Below are positions 33,893 to 42,036 of a DNA stretch of 57,844 nucleotides, in pieces. The notes below the pieces were generated by a model. It ran no database searches and was not told the DNA's origin. It saw only the letters and a list, made by a program, of their open reading frames with translations. The position numbers and the translations under genes are program-made. The first letter of the stretch is position 1; the number at the start of each line of letters is the position of its first letter. This DNA is from Janthinobacterium sp. (GTDB lineage Bacteria > Pseudomonadota > Gammaproteobacteria > Burkholderiales > Burkholderiaceae_D): assembly GCA_003133225.1 (NCBI GenBank), contig PKWL01000081.1:12641-70484 (forward strand), read 5' to 3'.

Positions 33893-34750
33893 ATGTTGCC
33901 TAAACACACGACTGAAACCCGCGCCGCCTTATCGACGGTTCACGCATCCATGAGCGCGGGTTGCCAACGCCAAGGGCGCCTGTGGTCGAACTTGAAGGAA
34001 GTGTGTGAGCTGATGCATATGCCTACTTCTTACGCGGTCGCGGCCGACGAATTATTGTTCCAGCATGTGCAGTTCAAAGCGGGGCAGCGCGTTCACACAA
34101 TCGGGCAGCCGTTTGACACGCTCTATATCGTTCATTCGGGCTTTCTGAAAACCGTGTTGATTGACGATTTCGGCGGCGAGCAGGTGCTGAGTTTCCCGAT
34201 GAAGGGCGACTTGCTGGGCGTCGATGGCATCCATACCAAGCATTATTCGACGGAAGCGGTGGCGCTGTCCGATTGCGATTTGATCTTACTGCCATTTAAA
34301 AAATTGACGGCGCTAGGACGCATCCATGTCGAACTGGAAAATGTGATGTATGGCGTGATGAGCCGCGAACTGGTGCGCGAACAGACCATGATCGGCATGT
34401 TGGGCGCTCTTAGCGCTGAAGCGCGCGTGGCGCGCTTTCTCGTTTCGTTAGGCGAGCGTTTCGCGCAGATTGGTTACTCCAATAAACTGTTTAACCTGCG
34501 CATGACGCGCCACGAGATCGGCAGTTATTTGGGCTTGACCTTGGAAACGGTGAGCCGCACCTTGTCGGCGTTCAATGAAATTGGCTTGATCAGCGTCGAT
34601 CAACGCACGATCGGCATCAAGGATCACGATTCCTTGAAAACCTTGCGCCGTCTGCCGCCATCGTGCTCGCGCGCCAAGCAACGGGTTGCCGCAAACCGCA
34701 AGGCTGGCACCCCAGCGTGCACCGAAATGAAATTGCTCGCCATTGCCTAA
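33893..34750 (+). CDS. Crp/Fnr-family transcription regulator (Fnr-like, incomplete cysteine set)
   Basis: A 285-residue regulator. A cyclic-nucleotide-binding-fold domain (~60-170: HVQFKAGQRVHTIGQPFDTL, VHSGFLKTVLIDDFGGEQVL) is followed by a helix-turn-helix (MTRHEIGSYLGLTLETVSRTL). The E-x2-S-R pattern of the recognition helix is that of Fnr, which reads TTGAT half-sites. The N-terminus retains two of the Fnr cysteines (GCQRQG and KEVCEL), but the CxxC between them is gone, and a central Cys (SDCDLI) remains. A normal oxygen-labile 4Fe-4S cluster is therefore doubtful. The C-terminal ~35 residues are a basic extension. AGGAAA precedes the ATG. Confidence 0.88.
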   Translation: MLPKHTTETRAALSTVHASMSAGCQRQGRLWSNLKEVCELMHMPTSYAVAADELLFQHVQFKAGQRVHTIGQPFDTLYIVHSGFLKTVLIDDFGGEQVLSFPMKGDLLGVDGIHTKHYSTEAVALSDCDLILLPFKKLTALGRIHVELENVMYGVMSRELVREQTMIGMLGALSAEARVARFLVSLGERFAQIGYSNKLFNLRMTRHEIGSYLGLTLETVSRTLSAFNEIGLISVDQRTIGIKDHDSLKTLRRLPPSCSRAKQRVAANRKAGTPACTEMKLLAIA

Positions 34751-34961
34751 ATAAGCCTCAACGCCTTAACGTTGTTCTGGGCCCGATTCAATTCGAAGGT
34801 CTGCAGAAGGCGCTGTTGGAATCGTGCGACTTCTGCTGAAGTCCCAGCTGGCCGCAACCCGGCGCCGGCATATCCATAGCCACCGTTCACGAGACTTTTC
34901 TGCGTACTGGAAAGGCGAGCCCGCGCCAGTCCGCGCGCAGTCTCAGAAGTCGTCAACGGTT
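34751..34961. other. Intergenic region, no gene seen
   Basis: About 210 bp between the Fnr-like gene and the small cysteine protein on the other strand; nothing recognisable. Confidence 0.35.
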
Positions 34962-35156
34962 TTAGTCCGATTTCGAACGCTGTTCCTTTTTTTGGAAATG
35001 GTGGCACGGTTCTCCAGAAGCCTCTATCACCTCAAGACTCGGCTGGCGTTGACTTTTGAAGTTAAATGCGCGGCAGCCATATTTGAAGTTGGCCTCGTGG
35101 GTGATGTAAAAATTGGCGCAATGGTTGCATCGTGGGGGGTCTAGTGCCGTATCCAT
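34962..35156 (-). CDS. Small zinc-ribbon-like cysteine protein
   Basis: A 64-residue protein with the pattern RCNHCANFYITHEANF, KYGCRAFNFKS, SLEVIEASGEPCHHF. Four cysteines (CxxC, then two single ones) plus histidines suggest a bound zinc. The arrangement C-x2-C...YGCRA-x-x-FKS...SG-x-x-C-x-x-F is one I associate with small conserved proteins of unknown function in proteobacteria. ATG 35156 is preferred; TTG 35195 would add 13 residues. No good Shine-Dalgarno is seen. Confidence 0.7.
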   Translation of the reverse strand: MDTALDPPRCNHCANFYITHEANFKYGCRAFNFKSQRQPSLEVIEASGEPCHHFQKKEQRSKSD

Positions 35157-35382
35157 AAATGGTCGATTGTGGTAGGCAACGCGATCAAAATCCAAGTCTG
35201 AAGCTGGGCACGCCGGCCGTCGCGGTCACCACTGGCGACGCAGTGGCAAAGTATTTATGACCCGGGCTGGTGCATGGGCCCGAGTCGCCTGGCACGATGA
35301 AAAAACATAAATGGTTGCAAAATCCCAAAGTCTATCAATTTTTTCTTTTGGGCGCTCCGCGTACGCTGGTTCGCTCAAAGTT

Positions 35383-35592
35383 CTATTGACATGAATTATT
35401 GTGCTTCCGCACTTGACAATGGGTGGAGTCCCCGTCACACATTAACAACGGGGCGAGGTCGGGCAAGTTGATTTGGACGAAAGGAGCCGGCGAATGTGCG
35501 TGTGAGCACCAGGGCGTCTTGTACACCAGCATCGACAGTTGGTTTGAGTGCGTTTCCACTGTATCGATTTCGAAAAATTCACAGATTGACAT
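35383..35592 (-). CDS. Small hypothetical cysteine-containing protein
   Basis: A 69-residue frame starting MSICEFFEIDTVE, with five cysteines and histidines (PWCSHAHSPAPF, LLMCDGDSTHCQV, NNSCQ). TTGGAGG lies 4-5 bp before the ATG on the complement strand, which is the main support for its being a gene. A frame on the opposite strand (35423-35851) covers it, but has no ribosome-binding site. I recognise no family; metal binding is a guess from composition. Confidence 0.45.
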   Translation of the reverse strand: MSICEFFEIDTVETHSNQLSMLVYKTPWCSHAHSPAPFVQINLPDLAPLLMCDGDSTHCQVRKHNNSCQ

Positions 35593-35962
35593 GTTGCCTC
35601 CAAGTAAACGACAAATGACAGCCGTAGAGGTATCGACGAATTACCTGTTCATAAAATGGCGTACGGTTGCGCCTTTAATGAATCGACCGAAACCAGCATC
35701 GATGCTTGACATATACCATACCTTTTGGCAGTTTGGGAAGAAAGACGATGACGCGCTTATGCTGCCGGATGACGCGCGGCGCACGGATCTGCCAAAGCGG
35801 CGTGGGCGCACCATGCCTATCCAGGAGCCGGCCTATCCGTTTTTGCGGTAATTGCTTGTTTTACATTCCGAATTGCTATCCCGGCGCCGTAAGTTTGCAT
35901 CATCACGACGAGCGTAGCCGCCGCTCACAATGTGTGAATTCCTCATACTGCGAATACTGCGC
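35593..35962. other. Intergenic region, no gene seen
   Basis: About 370 bp. Open frames on the + strand run through it without start signals or recognisable products. Confidence 0.35.
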
Positions 35963-36559
35963 TCACGCTTTTTGTGGATAATGAATCAGGTTGTGGAAGA
36001 CGGCTGGCGCTGCGCCCAGGTTGCGATAGCCATGCGCAGAATCGGCCGCGAAGCGTACCGCATCGCCCTCGCTTAAGTTGGCCCAAACCCCGCTGATGAG
36101 CACGTCCATGTGGCCGCGCACAACCACGACATGTTCGGTGACTCCCGTCGCATGTGCGTCCGAATGGCGAGCGTAGCCAGGAAGTAATGTTATTTCGAAT
36201 AACTCAAAACCGAATCGGGGTTCGTAGGGGAAAAGAGGCGCCACCAGCATGTCGTCTAGAGCTGGCTTGGCGCGAACTGTTTCGGCGCTGAGAAAAAGGG
36301 CGGCCTTGGAATTTGAGGTTTCGGCCAAGAAACTCGACAAAGAGCACTCGAAGCCGCCCGCGATTTTCCACAAGGTTGCCACCGTAGGGCTCGATTCACC
36401 ACGCTCAATTTGCCCCAACATCGCTTTGCTCACGCCGGTTTCCGTCGCAGTACGGTCAAGACTCCAGGCGCGTGCCGTCCGCAAATAGCGTAGCCGCCCG
36501 GCTAAATAATGCCCAACTCCTTTTGGAAGAGACTCTTCTTTTGTCATGCACTTTTCCAT
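35963..36559 (-). CDS. XRE-family regulator with C-terminal cupin domain
   Basis: A 198-residue regulator. A Cro/CI-type helix-turn-helix (~residues 20-75: LRYLRTARAWSLDRTATETG, GVSKAMLGQIERGESSPTVATLWKIA) is joined to a cupin sensor domain (~105-190: PGYARHSDAHATGVTEHVVVVRGHMDVLI, GDAVRFAADSAHGYRNLG). Such regulators control small-molecule catabolic genes. It is transcribed divergently from the BenE-type transporter gene; two matching palindromes lie between them. ATG 36559 is used; ATG 36547 is a reasonable alternative with GGAAAAG upstream. Confidence 0.9.
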   Translation of the reverse strand: MEKCMTKEESLPKGVGHYLAGRLRYLRTARAWSLDRTATETGVSKAMLGQIERGESSPTVATLWKIAGGFECSLSSFLAETSNSKAALFLSAETVRAKPALDDMLVAPLFPYEPRFGFELFEITLLPGYARHSDAHATGVTEHVVVVRGHMDVLISGVWANLSEGDAVRFAADSAHGYRNLGAAPAVFHNLIHYPQKA

Positions 36560-36566
36560 TGCCGCT

Positions 36567-36616
36567 GTGCGTTATTGCGCACATCTGTTAATCTTTGCCT
36601 GTGCGTAATAACGCCC
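36567..36616. promoter_or_regulatory. Two GTGCG-N6-CGCAC operators between the XRE-cupin and BenE genes
   Basis: GTGCGTTATTGCGCAC (36567-36582) is a palindrome. GTGCGTAATAACGCCC (36601-36616) is a second, slightly imperfect one. The two sites are also inverted copies of each other over 14 bp with one mismatch. Their position in the 86-bp divergent interval suits cooperative binding of the XRE-cupin regulator. Confidence 0.65.
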
Positions 36617-36645
36617 GTGGCTCATTAAAGCATAAGGACAGTCGG

Positions 36646-37899
36646 ATGGGAAAATATATGATGAGATGGTTCGCATTGCCGAACGTCTCTGCCGGCTTTA
36701 TCGCAGTTCTCGTCGGTTACACGAGCTCTGCCGCTATCGTTTTCCAGGCGGCTAATGCGGCCGGTGCCACTTCGGCCGAGCTGGCCTCGTGGCTGTGGGC
36801 GCTTGGAATCGGCATGGGCTTGACGTGCATCGGGCTATCCCTTTATTTCCGCAGTCCCGTGCTAACGGCATGGTCGACACCGGGCGCGGCCCTGTTGACG
36901 ACAGGATTATTGCATGTGCCAATGTCGGAGGCGATTGGCGCTTTCTTGTTCGCTTCTGCTTTGATCACACTCTCTGGCATCACGGGTTGGTTTCAACGGA
37001 TCATGCGTCATGTTCCGACTGCGCTGGCAGCAGCCATGCTGGCGGGGATCTTGCTGCGTTTCGGCTTGAGCATCTTCACGTCGCTGTCCGACCAAGGGCT
37101 ATTGATCGGTTTAATGTGCGGGTCGTTCCTGTTGACACGGCGTTATTTCCCCCGCTACGCGGTGGCGCTGACCTTTTTGTTTGGACTGGCCATTGCCGGC
37201 GTGCAAGGTTCCATCCATCTTGGGGCGGTAACGGTCGCGCTGACTCGGCCGGTTTTCACCGCTCCGACCTTTTCGCTTACCACGATCATCGGGGTCGCGT
37301 TCCCCCTTTTTATTGTCACGATGGCATCCCAGAACGTGCCAGGATTGGCTGTTTTGCGCGCCAATGGCTACACGACGCCGGCCTCGCCACTGGTCGGATG
37401 GACGGGATTCACGGGGCTGCTCCTGGCACCGTTTGGAGGATTTTCTTTTAATCTGGCCGCCATTACCGCCGCAATTTGCATGAGCAAGGACGCCGATCCC
37501 GAGCCTACGCAGCGCTACCGCGCTGCCGTCTGGGCCGGTGTTTTCTATCTGATGACGGGCTTACTGGGGGCTACCGTCGCTAGTCTGTTTGCCGCATTTC
37601 CTCCCGCTTTGGTCATCGCCATCGCTGGCCTCGCCCTACTTGGGACTATCGGAAACAGCCTTGCCGCCGCTTTGGCCGACGAAATTGAACGCGAGTCAGC
37701 CCTCGTCACCTTCCTTGTGACCGCGTCTGGGCTCACGTTGTTTGGCGTCGGCAGTTCTTTCTGGGGTCTTTTGTTCGGTCTCGCCACGGTTCGGATTGTC
37801 CGACGCCAAAACGTTCAAAACTTGAATGCCCAAATTGAGCGGGCGCCTTCTGCGGTGCGTGTTGAGCCTGCGGCGCAGGAACCGCCAGCCCAGACTTGA
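36646..37899 (+). CDS. Benzoate/H+ symporter family transporter (BenE-type)
   Basis: A 417-residue inner-membrane protein with about 12 membrane segments. Signatures of the BenE family are NVSAGFIAVLVGYTSSAAIV, AWSTPGAALL near the N-terminus, VTMASQNVPGLAVLRANGY and FGGFSFNLAAITAAICM. Its substrate need not be benzoate: no benzoate-degrading genes are near, and the neighbour is an amino-acid dehydrogenase. AAGGA lies 7-8 bp before ATG 36646; an upstream in-frame start at 36595 would lie inside the operator region. A Pro/Ala-rich tail ends the protein. Confidence 0.88.
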   Translation: MGKYMMRWFALPNVSAGFIAVLVGYTSSAAIVFQAANAAGATSAELASWLWALGIGMGLTCIGLSLYFRSPVLTAWSTPGAALLTTGLLHVPMSEAIGAFLFASALITLSGITGWFQRIMRHVPTALAAAMLAGILLRFGLSIFTSLSDQGLLIGLMCGSFLLTRRYFPRYAVALTFLFGLAIAGVQGSIHLGAVTVALTRPVFTAPTFSLTTIIGVAFPLFIVTMASQNVPGLAVLRANGYTTPASPLVGWTGFTGLLLAPFGGFSFNLAAITAAICMSKDADPEPTQRYRAAVWAGVFYLMTGLLGATVASLFAAFPPALVIAIAGLALLGTIGNSLAAALADEIERESALVTFLVTASGLTLFGVGSSFWGLLFGLATVRIVRRQNVQNLNAQIERAPSAVRVEPAAQEPPAQT

Positions 37900-37963
37900 G
37901 TGCGATCGATTCCCAGGCGGCTCCTAAAAATACGCTTCATGTTGATCCCCCAAAAGCGCTAGA

Positions 37964-39091
37964 TTACAAGCGTGCCGGGCCGAGCGCCGCCGCGTCGACA
38001 CCAAATTTAGCGATCTGTTCCGGCACGGGCAATGCACGCAGCAACGCCGCAAAAACCTGGCCCGCGGCAGGCGAAGTCTGAATGCCATAGCCACCTTGGC
38101 CCGCGGCCCAGAACAAGCCAGGCACGACGGGGTCGAAGCCGCCGACTAATTCCCCATCGGCAACAAACGAACGCAACCCGGCCCATACATGGCTGGGCCG
38201 ACCCACGTTCAACGTGGTCATGCTTTGAATGCGGTCGATAGCGATTGCGATGTCGAGTTCCTCGGCTTGCACGTCGTGCGGCCCGACCGGATCCGCATTG
38301 GCAGGGGAGCCCAGCAACATACGGGCGTCCGGCTTGACGTAAAACGATTGGTCCAGGTCCATGAACGTGGGCCAGCGCGAGGCATCGACGCCTTGCGGCG
38401 GCGCAAAAAGAAACGCCGAACGCCGCTTCGGCACGAGTCCGATCGAAGCTGCGCCAGCTAAAGCGCCGATCGTATCGGCCCAGGCCCCTGCGGCATTGAT
38501 CAAGACGGGGGCCCGATGGATGCCGTGATGGGTGATGACGTCCCACACGCCAGCCACGCGCTTGACGCAGCGCACTTCGGCGTCGTTGACGAGCTCGCTG
38601 CCGTTGCGGCGCGCACCGCGTAAGAATCCCTGGTGTAAGGCATGCACATCGATATCTGAGGCATCCGCTTCATAAACCGCGCCCAGCAGATTTTCTGGAC
38701 GCAGTACTGGCACGCGGCGGCAGGTTTCGAGCGCGTCTAGATGTTCAACGTTCCTTGACACCGAGCGCACCAGAGCCTCGTGTGCATCGAGCTGCGCCTC
38801 CTGTCCACGGCGGGCAAATAGCAGCGCGCCGCGTGGCGATAAGAGTGGATGATCACAGAAACCGGCGGGCGGGCGCTCAAAAAATGCGCGGCTGGCACAG
38901 GTCAGCTTGCGCACTTGCGGCGGCCCGTAACTTTCCATAAACAGGGCCGCCGAGCGGCCCGTGCTGTGATAGCCCGCTTGCGTTTCGCGCTCTAGCACAA
39001 TGACCCGTCCATACTGCGATAACCAGTACGCGATGGATGCGCCGGCAATACCGGCGCCGATGATAATGTAGTCTGCTTGTTGTTCGCTCAT
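37964..39091 (-). CDS. dauA: FAD-dependent D-amino-acid dehydrogenase, DauA-like (D-arginine dehydrogenase)
   Basis: A 375-residue flavoprotein. The Rossmann FAD-binding motif is at the N-terminus (DYIIIGAGIAGASIAYWLS). From memory, long stretches resemble Pseudomonas DauA: GYHSTGRSAALFMESYG, PPAGFCDHPLLSPRG, VLINAAGAWADTIG, PKRRSAFLFAPPQG and HVWAGLRSFVADGELVGG. DauA oxidises D-arginine and other D-amino acids to the 2-oxo acids. The gene is convergent with the BenE-type transporter gene. No dauB or dauR is adjacent, so substrate preference stays open. Confidence 0.85.
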   Translation of the reverse strand: MSEQQADYIIIGAGIAGASIAYWLSQYGRVIVLERETQAGYHSTGRSAALFMESYGPPQVRKLTCASRAFFERPPAGFCDHPLLSPRGALLFARRGQEAQLDAHEALVRSVSRNVEHLDALETCRRVPVLRPENLLGAVYEADASDIDVHALHQGFLRGARRNGSELVNDAEVRCVKRVAGVWDVITHHGIHRAPVLINAAGAWADTIGALAGAASIGLVPKRRSAFLFAPPQGVDASRWPTFMDLDQSFYVKPDARMLLGSPANADPVGPHDVQAEELDIAIAIDRIQSMTTLNVGRPSHVWAGLRSFVADGELVGGFDPVVPGLFWAAGQGGYGIQTSPAAGQVFAALLRALPVPEQIAKFGVDAAALGPARL

Positions 39092-39402
39092 GGTCCAGTC
39101 TTGTCGATTTTTTCCTGCAAAAGGCGTACGCCAGTTTAAATTGCCTTCCCATTCTAACGACTCCCCGCTCTATTGCCGTGATCGATTCCGCATTTCGGCG
39201 TTGCGTTCGGCCGGCGCACGCCGCGCGCCCATAGCGGCACCACAAATGACAAAAAAATGACAAAAAATCCAAAAAAACGGCGTGCGCACTTTCATGATGC
39301 CGCTCACAATGGTATGTTTTTGCAACCACCACCACCAGCAGCTACTCACATGAGTACACTAACAACGTGACGCAATTTTTTAAATAAAATGATGGGGCCT
39401 TC
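39092..39402. other. Intergenic region, no gene seen
   Basis: About 310 bp with an A-rich patch (39246-39280) that could hold the peptidase promoter; nothing else is recognisable. Confidence 0.4.
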
Positions 39403-41493
39403 ATGTTAGGCGTCGGAGCTGCAATTTATTTGGTGCAATATCGGGCCTGGGCCGTGCTGTGCATGACGGCGCTCCTGGTCACGCCGGTTCAGGCTGGATC
39501 TACGACCGACCCGCTACATGCCTGGGTGGCGGGCGATGATCCTGGCGCGCTAGAAGCGTGGGTCAATACCCGTCTCATGGCGGCGCAGCGCCAGCTCCAT
39601 CATGTGCTGGCAGTGAAGGGCGCCCGCACGGTCGCAAATACGTTGCGGCCCTACGATGACATGCAAAACGAACTCAACATCGCGGGCAATCAAGCTTCCC
39701 TGATGTACGCAGTAGCCACGTCGGCTCAGCTGCGCGACAAAGGGCAGGCCCTAAGCCAGAAGATCGCCGGCGTGTTTTCCGACCTTAGTTTGAACCAGGC
39801 TATTTATAAGGCGCTGCGCGCGGTGCCGCTGCCCACGCAAGACGCCCCGACCCGGTATTATCTTCAGCGCACCTTGTTTGAGTACCGCTTGGCCGGCGTC
39901 GACAAGGACGCTACGACCCGGGCCCGGATCCATATTGTGCAAGACCGAATCGTCGGACTGTCGCTGGCATTCGGGCGCAACGTACAAGACGGCATACAAA
40001 AAGTGAGCGCAACGCGCGCCGAGCTCGATGGCCTGCCCGAGGATTACATTAGGCGTCACCAACCGGATTCGGACGGCCAATATACGATTACCACCGACGA
40101 GCCTGACGCTTCGCCGGTGCTTGACTTTGCCAAAAATGCCGCGTTGCGGCGTCGGGTTTTTCTCGCCTATAACATGCGTGCTTACCCGGAAAACAAGCAA
40201 ATATTGCTCGATATGTTGTCTGCACGCCATGATCTTGCCCTGCTCCTTGGCTATCCAAGCTACGCCGACTTCGCCACGGCCGATCAGATGATGGGTAACG
40301 AGGCCCATGTGCATCAGCTGTTGGAAGAGGTGGATGCGGTATCGCGCCCCGCTCAAAAAAGGGAATATGAGCAGCTGTTGGCGTTCGCCCAGGCCAGCGA
40401 GCCAAGCACGACGGGGATCTTGCAGTCAGATGGCCCGTATTGGATGGAAAAATACCGTCGTGCGCGCTACGCTTTCGACGCTCAGTCGGTACGCCCCTAC
40501 TTCGCGTACGACAAGGTTGAGGCTGGGATTCTTGACGCCGCCGCTAAGCTATTTCACGTCCAGTTCATGGTCGTAAACAACGCCGTAGTCTGGCATCCAT
40601 CGGTTACCACCTTTGATGTCCTCGACCGCGGTCATCGGGTTGGTCGGATCTACCTTGACATGCATCCGCGCCAAGGCAAAGACAAATGGTTCTCTAGCGC
40701 CCCCGTCGTGCCGGGAATACGGGGGCGTCAGCTGCCGGAAGGAGTGCTAATTTGCAACTTCTCTGGCGGTGTGAAGAGTGATCCAGGCCTGATGCAGTAT
40801 AAGGAAGTGGTGACTTTTTTTCATGAATTTGGCCACTTGATGCACCATGTCCTCGGCAGCCAGAACCGGTGGTCGGGGCAAGGCGGATTTAACGTGGAAG
40901 GCGACTTTGTCGAAGCTCCTTCGCAGATGCTAGAGGAGTTCTTCCGCAGCCCTGGCGTGCTGGCGCCATTTGCCAAGCACTACCAGAGCGGTGCCGTGAT
41001 TCCCGCCGCCCTGGTCGGGCGCATGAATGCCGCCGACGCCTTCGGGCGTGGGACGTGGATGCAAGGACAGCTTTTTTATTCGGCCTATTCACTCCAACTG
41101 CACGAGCGCGCGCCGGCGCAGATCGATCTGGACGCGCAACTGCGGCAAAATGCCGAGCAATTTAGTCCCTATACGTTTGTGGATGGCAACCGCATGTACG
41201 CGAGCTTTACCCACTTGACAGAGTATGCCTCGAATTACTATACGTACGTCCTCGACAAGGTAATCGCCCTCGATTTCTACGCCCAATTCGACCAGAGTCA
41301 TCCACTTGAGGGCAGTGCTGCGGCGCGCTATCGCCGCGATGTCATTGACCCTGGGGCGACCAAGCCTGGCGCCGAACTCATCATGCATTTCCTGGGCCGG
41401 GCGCAGAACATGAATGCTTTCAAGGCTTGGGTGAATGCGCAGTTTGAGCCTGCCAACGCGCAGCGCGAACCGTTCCTGGGGCCGCGGCCTTGA
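39403..41493 (+). CDS. M3-family zinc oligopeptidase, exported
   Basis: A 696-residue peptidase. A hydrophobic N-terminal segment (AWAVLCMTALLVTPVQA) looks like a signal peptide ending near residue 31. The zinc site is FFHEFGHLMHH (His474, Glu475, His478), and the third ligand Glu lies downstream in EAPSQMLEEFF. The helical body resembles thimet oligopeptidase/oligopeptidase A, which degrade short peptides. E. coli homologues OpdA and Dcp are not both exported, so a periplasmic form is a point of interest. The ATG has no strong Shine-Dalgarno. It is a single gene. Confidence 0.9.
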   Translation: MLGVGAAIYLVQYRAWAVLCMTALLVTPVQAGSTTDPLHAWVAGDDPGALEAWVNTRLMAAQRQLHHVLAVKGARTVANTLRPYDDMQNELNIAGNQASLMYAVATSAQLRDKGQALSQKIAGVFSDLSLNQAIYKALRAVPLPTQDAPTRYYLQRTLFEYRLAGVDKDATTRARIHIVQDRIVGLSLAFGRNVQDGIQKVSATRAELDGLPEDYIRRHQPDSDGQYTITTDEPDASPVLDFAKNAALRRRVFLAYNMRAYPENKQILLDMLSARHDLALLLGYPSYADFATADQMMGNEAHVHQLLEEVDAVSRPAQKREYEQLLAFAQASEPSTTGILQSDGPYWMEKYRRARYAFDAQSVRPYFAYDKVEAGILDAAAKLFHVQFMVVNNAVVWHPSVTTFDVLDRGHRVGRIYLDMHPRQGKDKWFSSAPVVPGIRGRQLPEGVLICNFSGGVKSDPGLMQYKEVVTFFHEFGHLMHHVLGSQNRWSGQGGFNVEGDFVEAPSQMLEEFFRSPGVLAPFAKHYQSGAVIPAALVGRMNAADAFGRGTWMQGQLFYSAYSLQLHERAPAQIDLDAQLRQNAEQFSPYTFVDGNRMYASFTHLTEYASNYYTYVLDKVIALDFYAQFDQSHPLEGSAAARYRRDVIDPGATKPGAELIMHFLGRAQNMNAFKAWVNAQFEPANAQREPFLGPRP

Positions 41494-42036
41494 GCGGGCC
41501 ACTGTGCGCTAAGACGAGACGCGAGTCACCAGCCGTGGTTGGGTGCTGGCTCAAGTCGTCTCCTGGGGGCGATTCCAGTCGAGAGCGCCGGGGCGAAAAA
41601 AAAGCCCACTCTAGGTGAGCGGGCTAAATCTATTTTCTTGGAGGAAGATAGAGGAGACGGACGAATGATGCTGCACCAGAACAGGTAAAGCCAATTGATT
41701 TCCATGATGTCCGAAATCATCAATGTGAATAGTTTGGACGCCAATAAGAGGAGGCGCCGCTCCGTTGGGCTGCGCCCGACTTCCAGCCGCACGGTGTGAG
41801 CCACGCTACGCCCCGTTGCGATCGAACGGGAGTGGCGAGAGCCCGTGTACGAGCGGGACTATCCCGACCAGGGGCGCCCGGGGCGGCGGGTCGTGAGCGC
41901 TCATTAACTTGGCACATTTGCAACGGTGGCAATGATATTTCCGGCAAAGCATCAGATTTCTCACATATTATTGACTTTTCGGTCAATAATAAAAGAGCGC
42001 TGTTCCGGCTGGACCGCGTATTCAGGAGTGACCCAA
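41494..42036. other. Intergenic region with an antisense-oriented terminator
   Basis: About 540 bp before the efflux operon. It holds a rho-independent terminator pointing left (41595-41625) with no obvious gene upstream of it on that strand. The complement-strand frame at 41526-41804 is translated terminator sequence at its end and is not credible. Confidence 0.45.
41595..41625 (-). terminator. Rho-independent terminator on the complement strand
   Basis: Read on the complement strand, AGCCCGCTC-ACCTA-GAGTGGGCT (one mismatch in a 9-bp stem) is followed by a run of T. The transcript it ends would come from about 41640-41800, where no protein gene is recognised; a small RNA is possible. Confidence 0.65.

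Noticed and set aside
35423..35851. A + strand frame of 142 codons
   Set aside because: No start signal or family. It overlaps a complement-strand frame that has a strong Shine-Dalgarno.
39246..39280. A-rich stretch considered as a terminator
   Set aside because: No stem precedes the A/T run on either strand.
41526..41804. Complement-strand frame of 92 codons before the efflux operon
   Set aside because: Runs through a rho-independent terminator; its C-terminal residues are translated hairpin and T-run.
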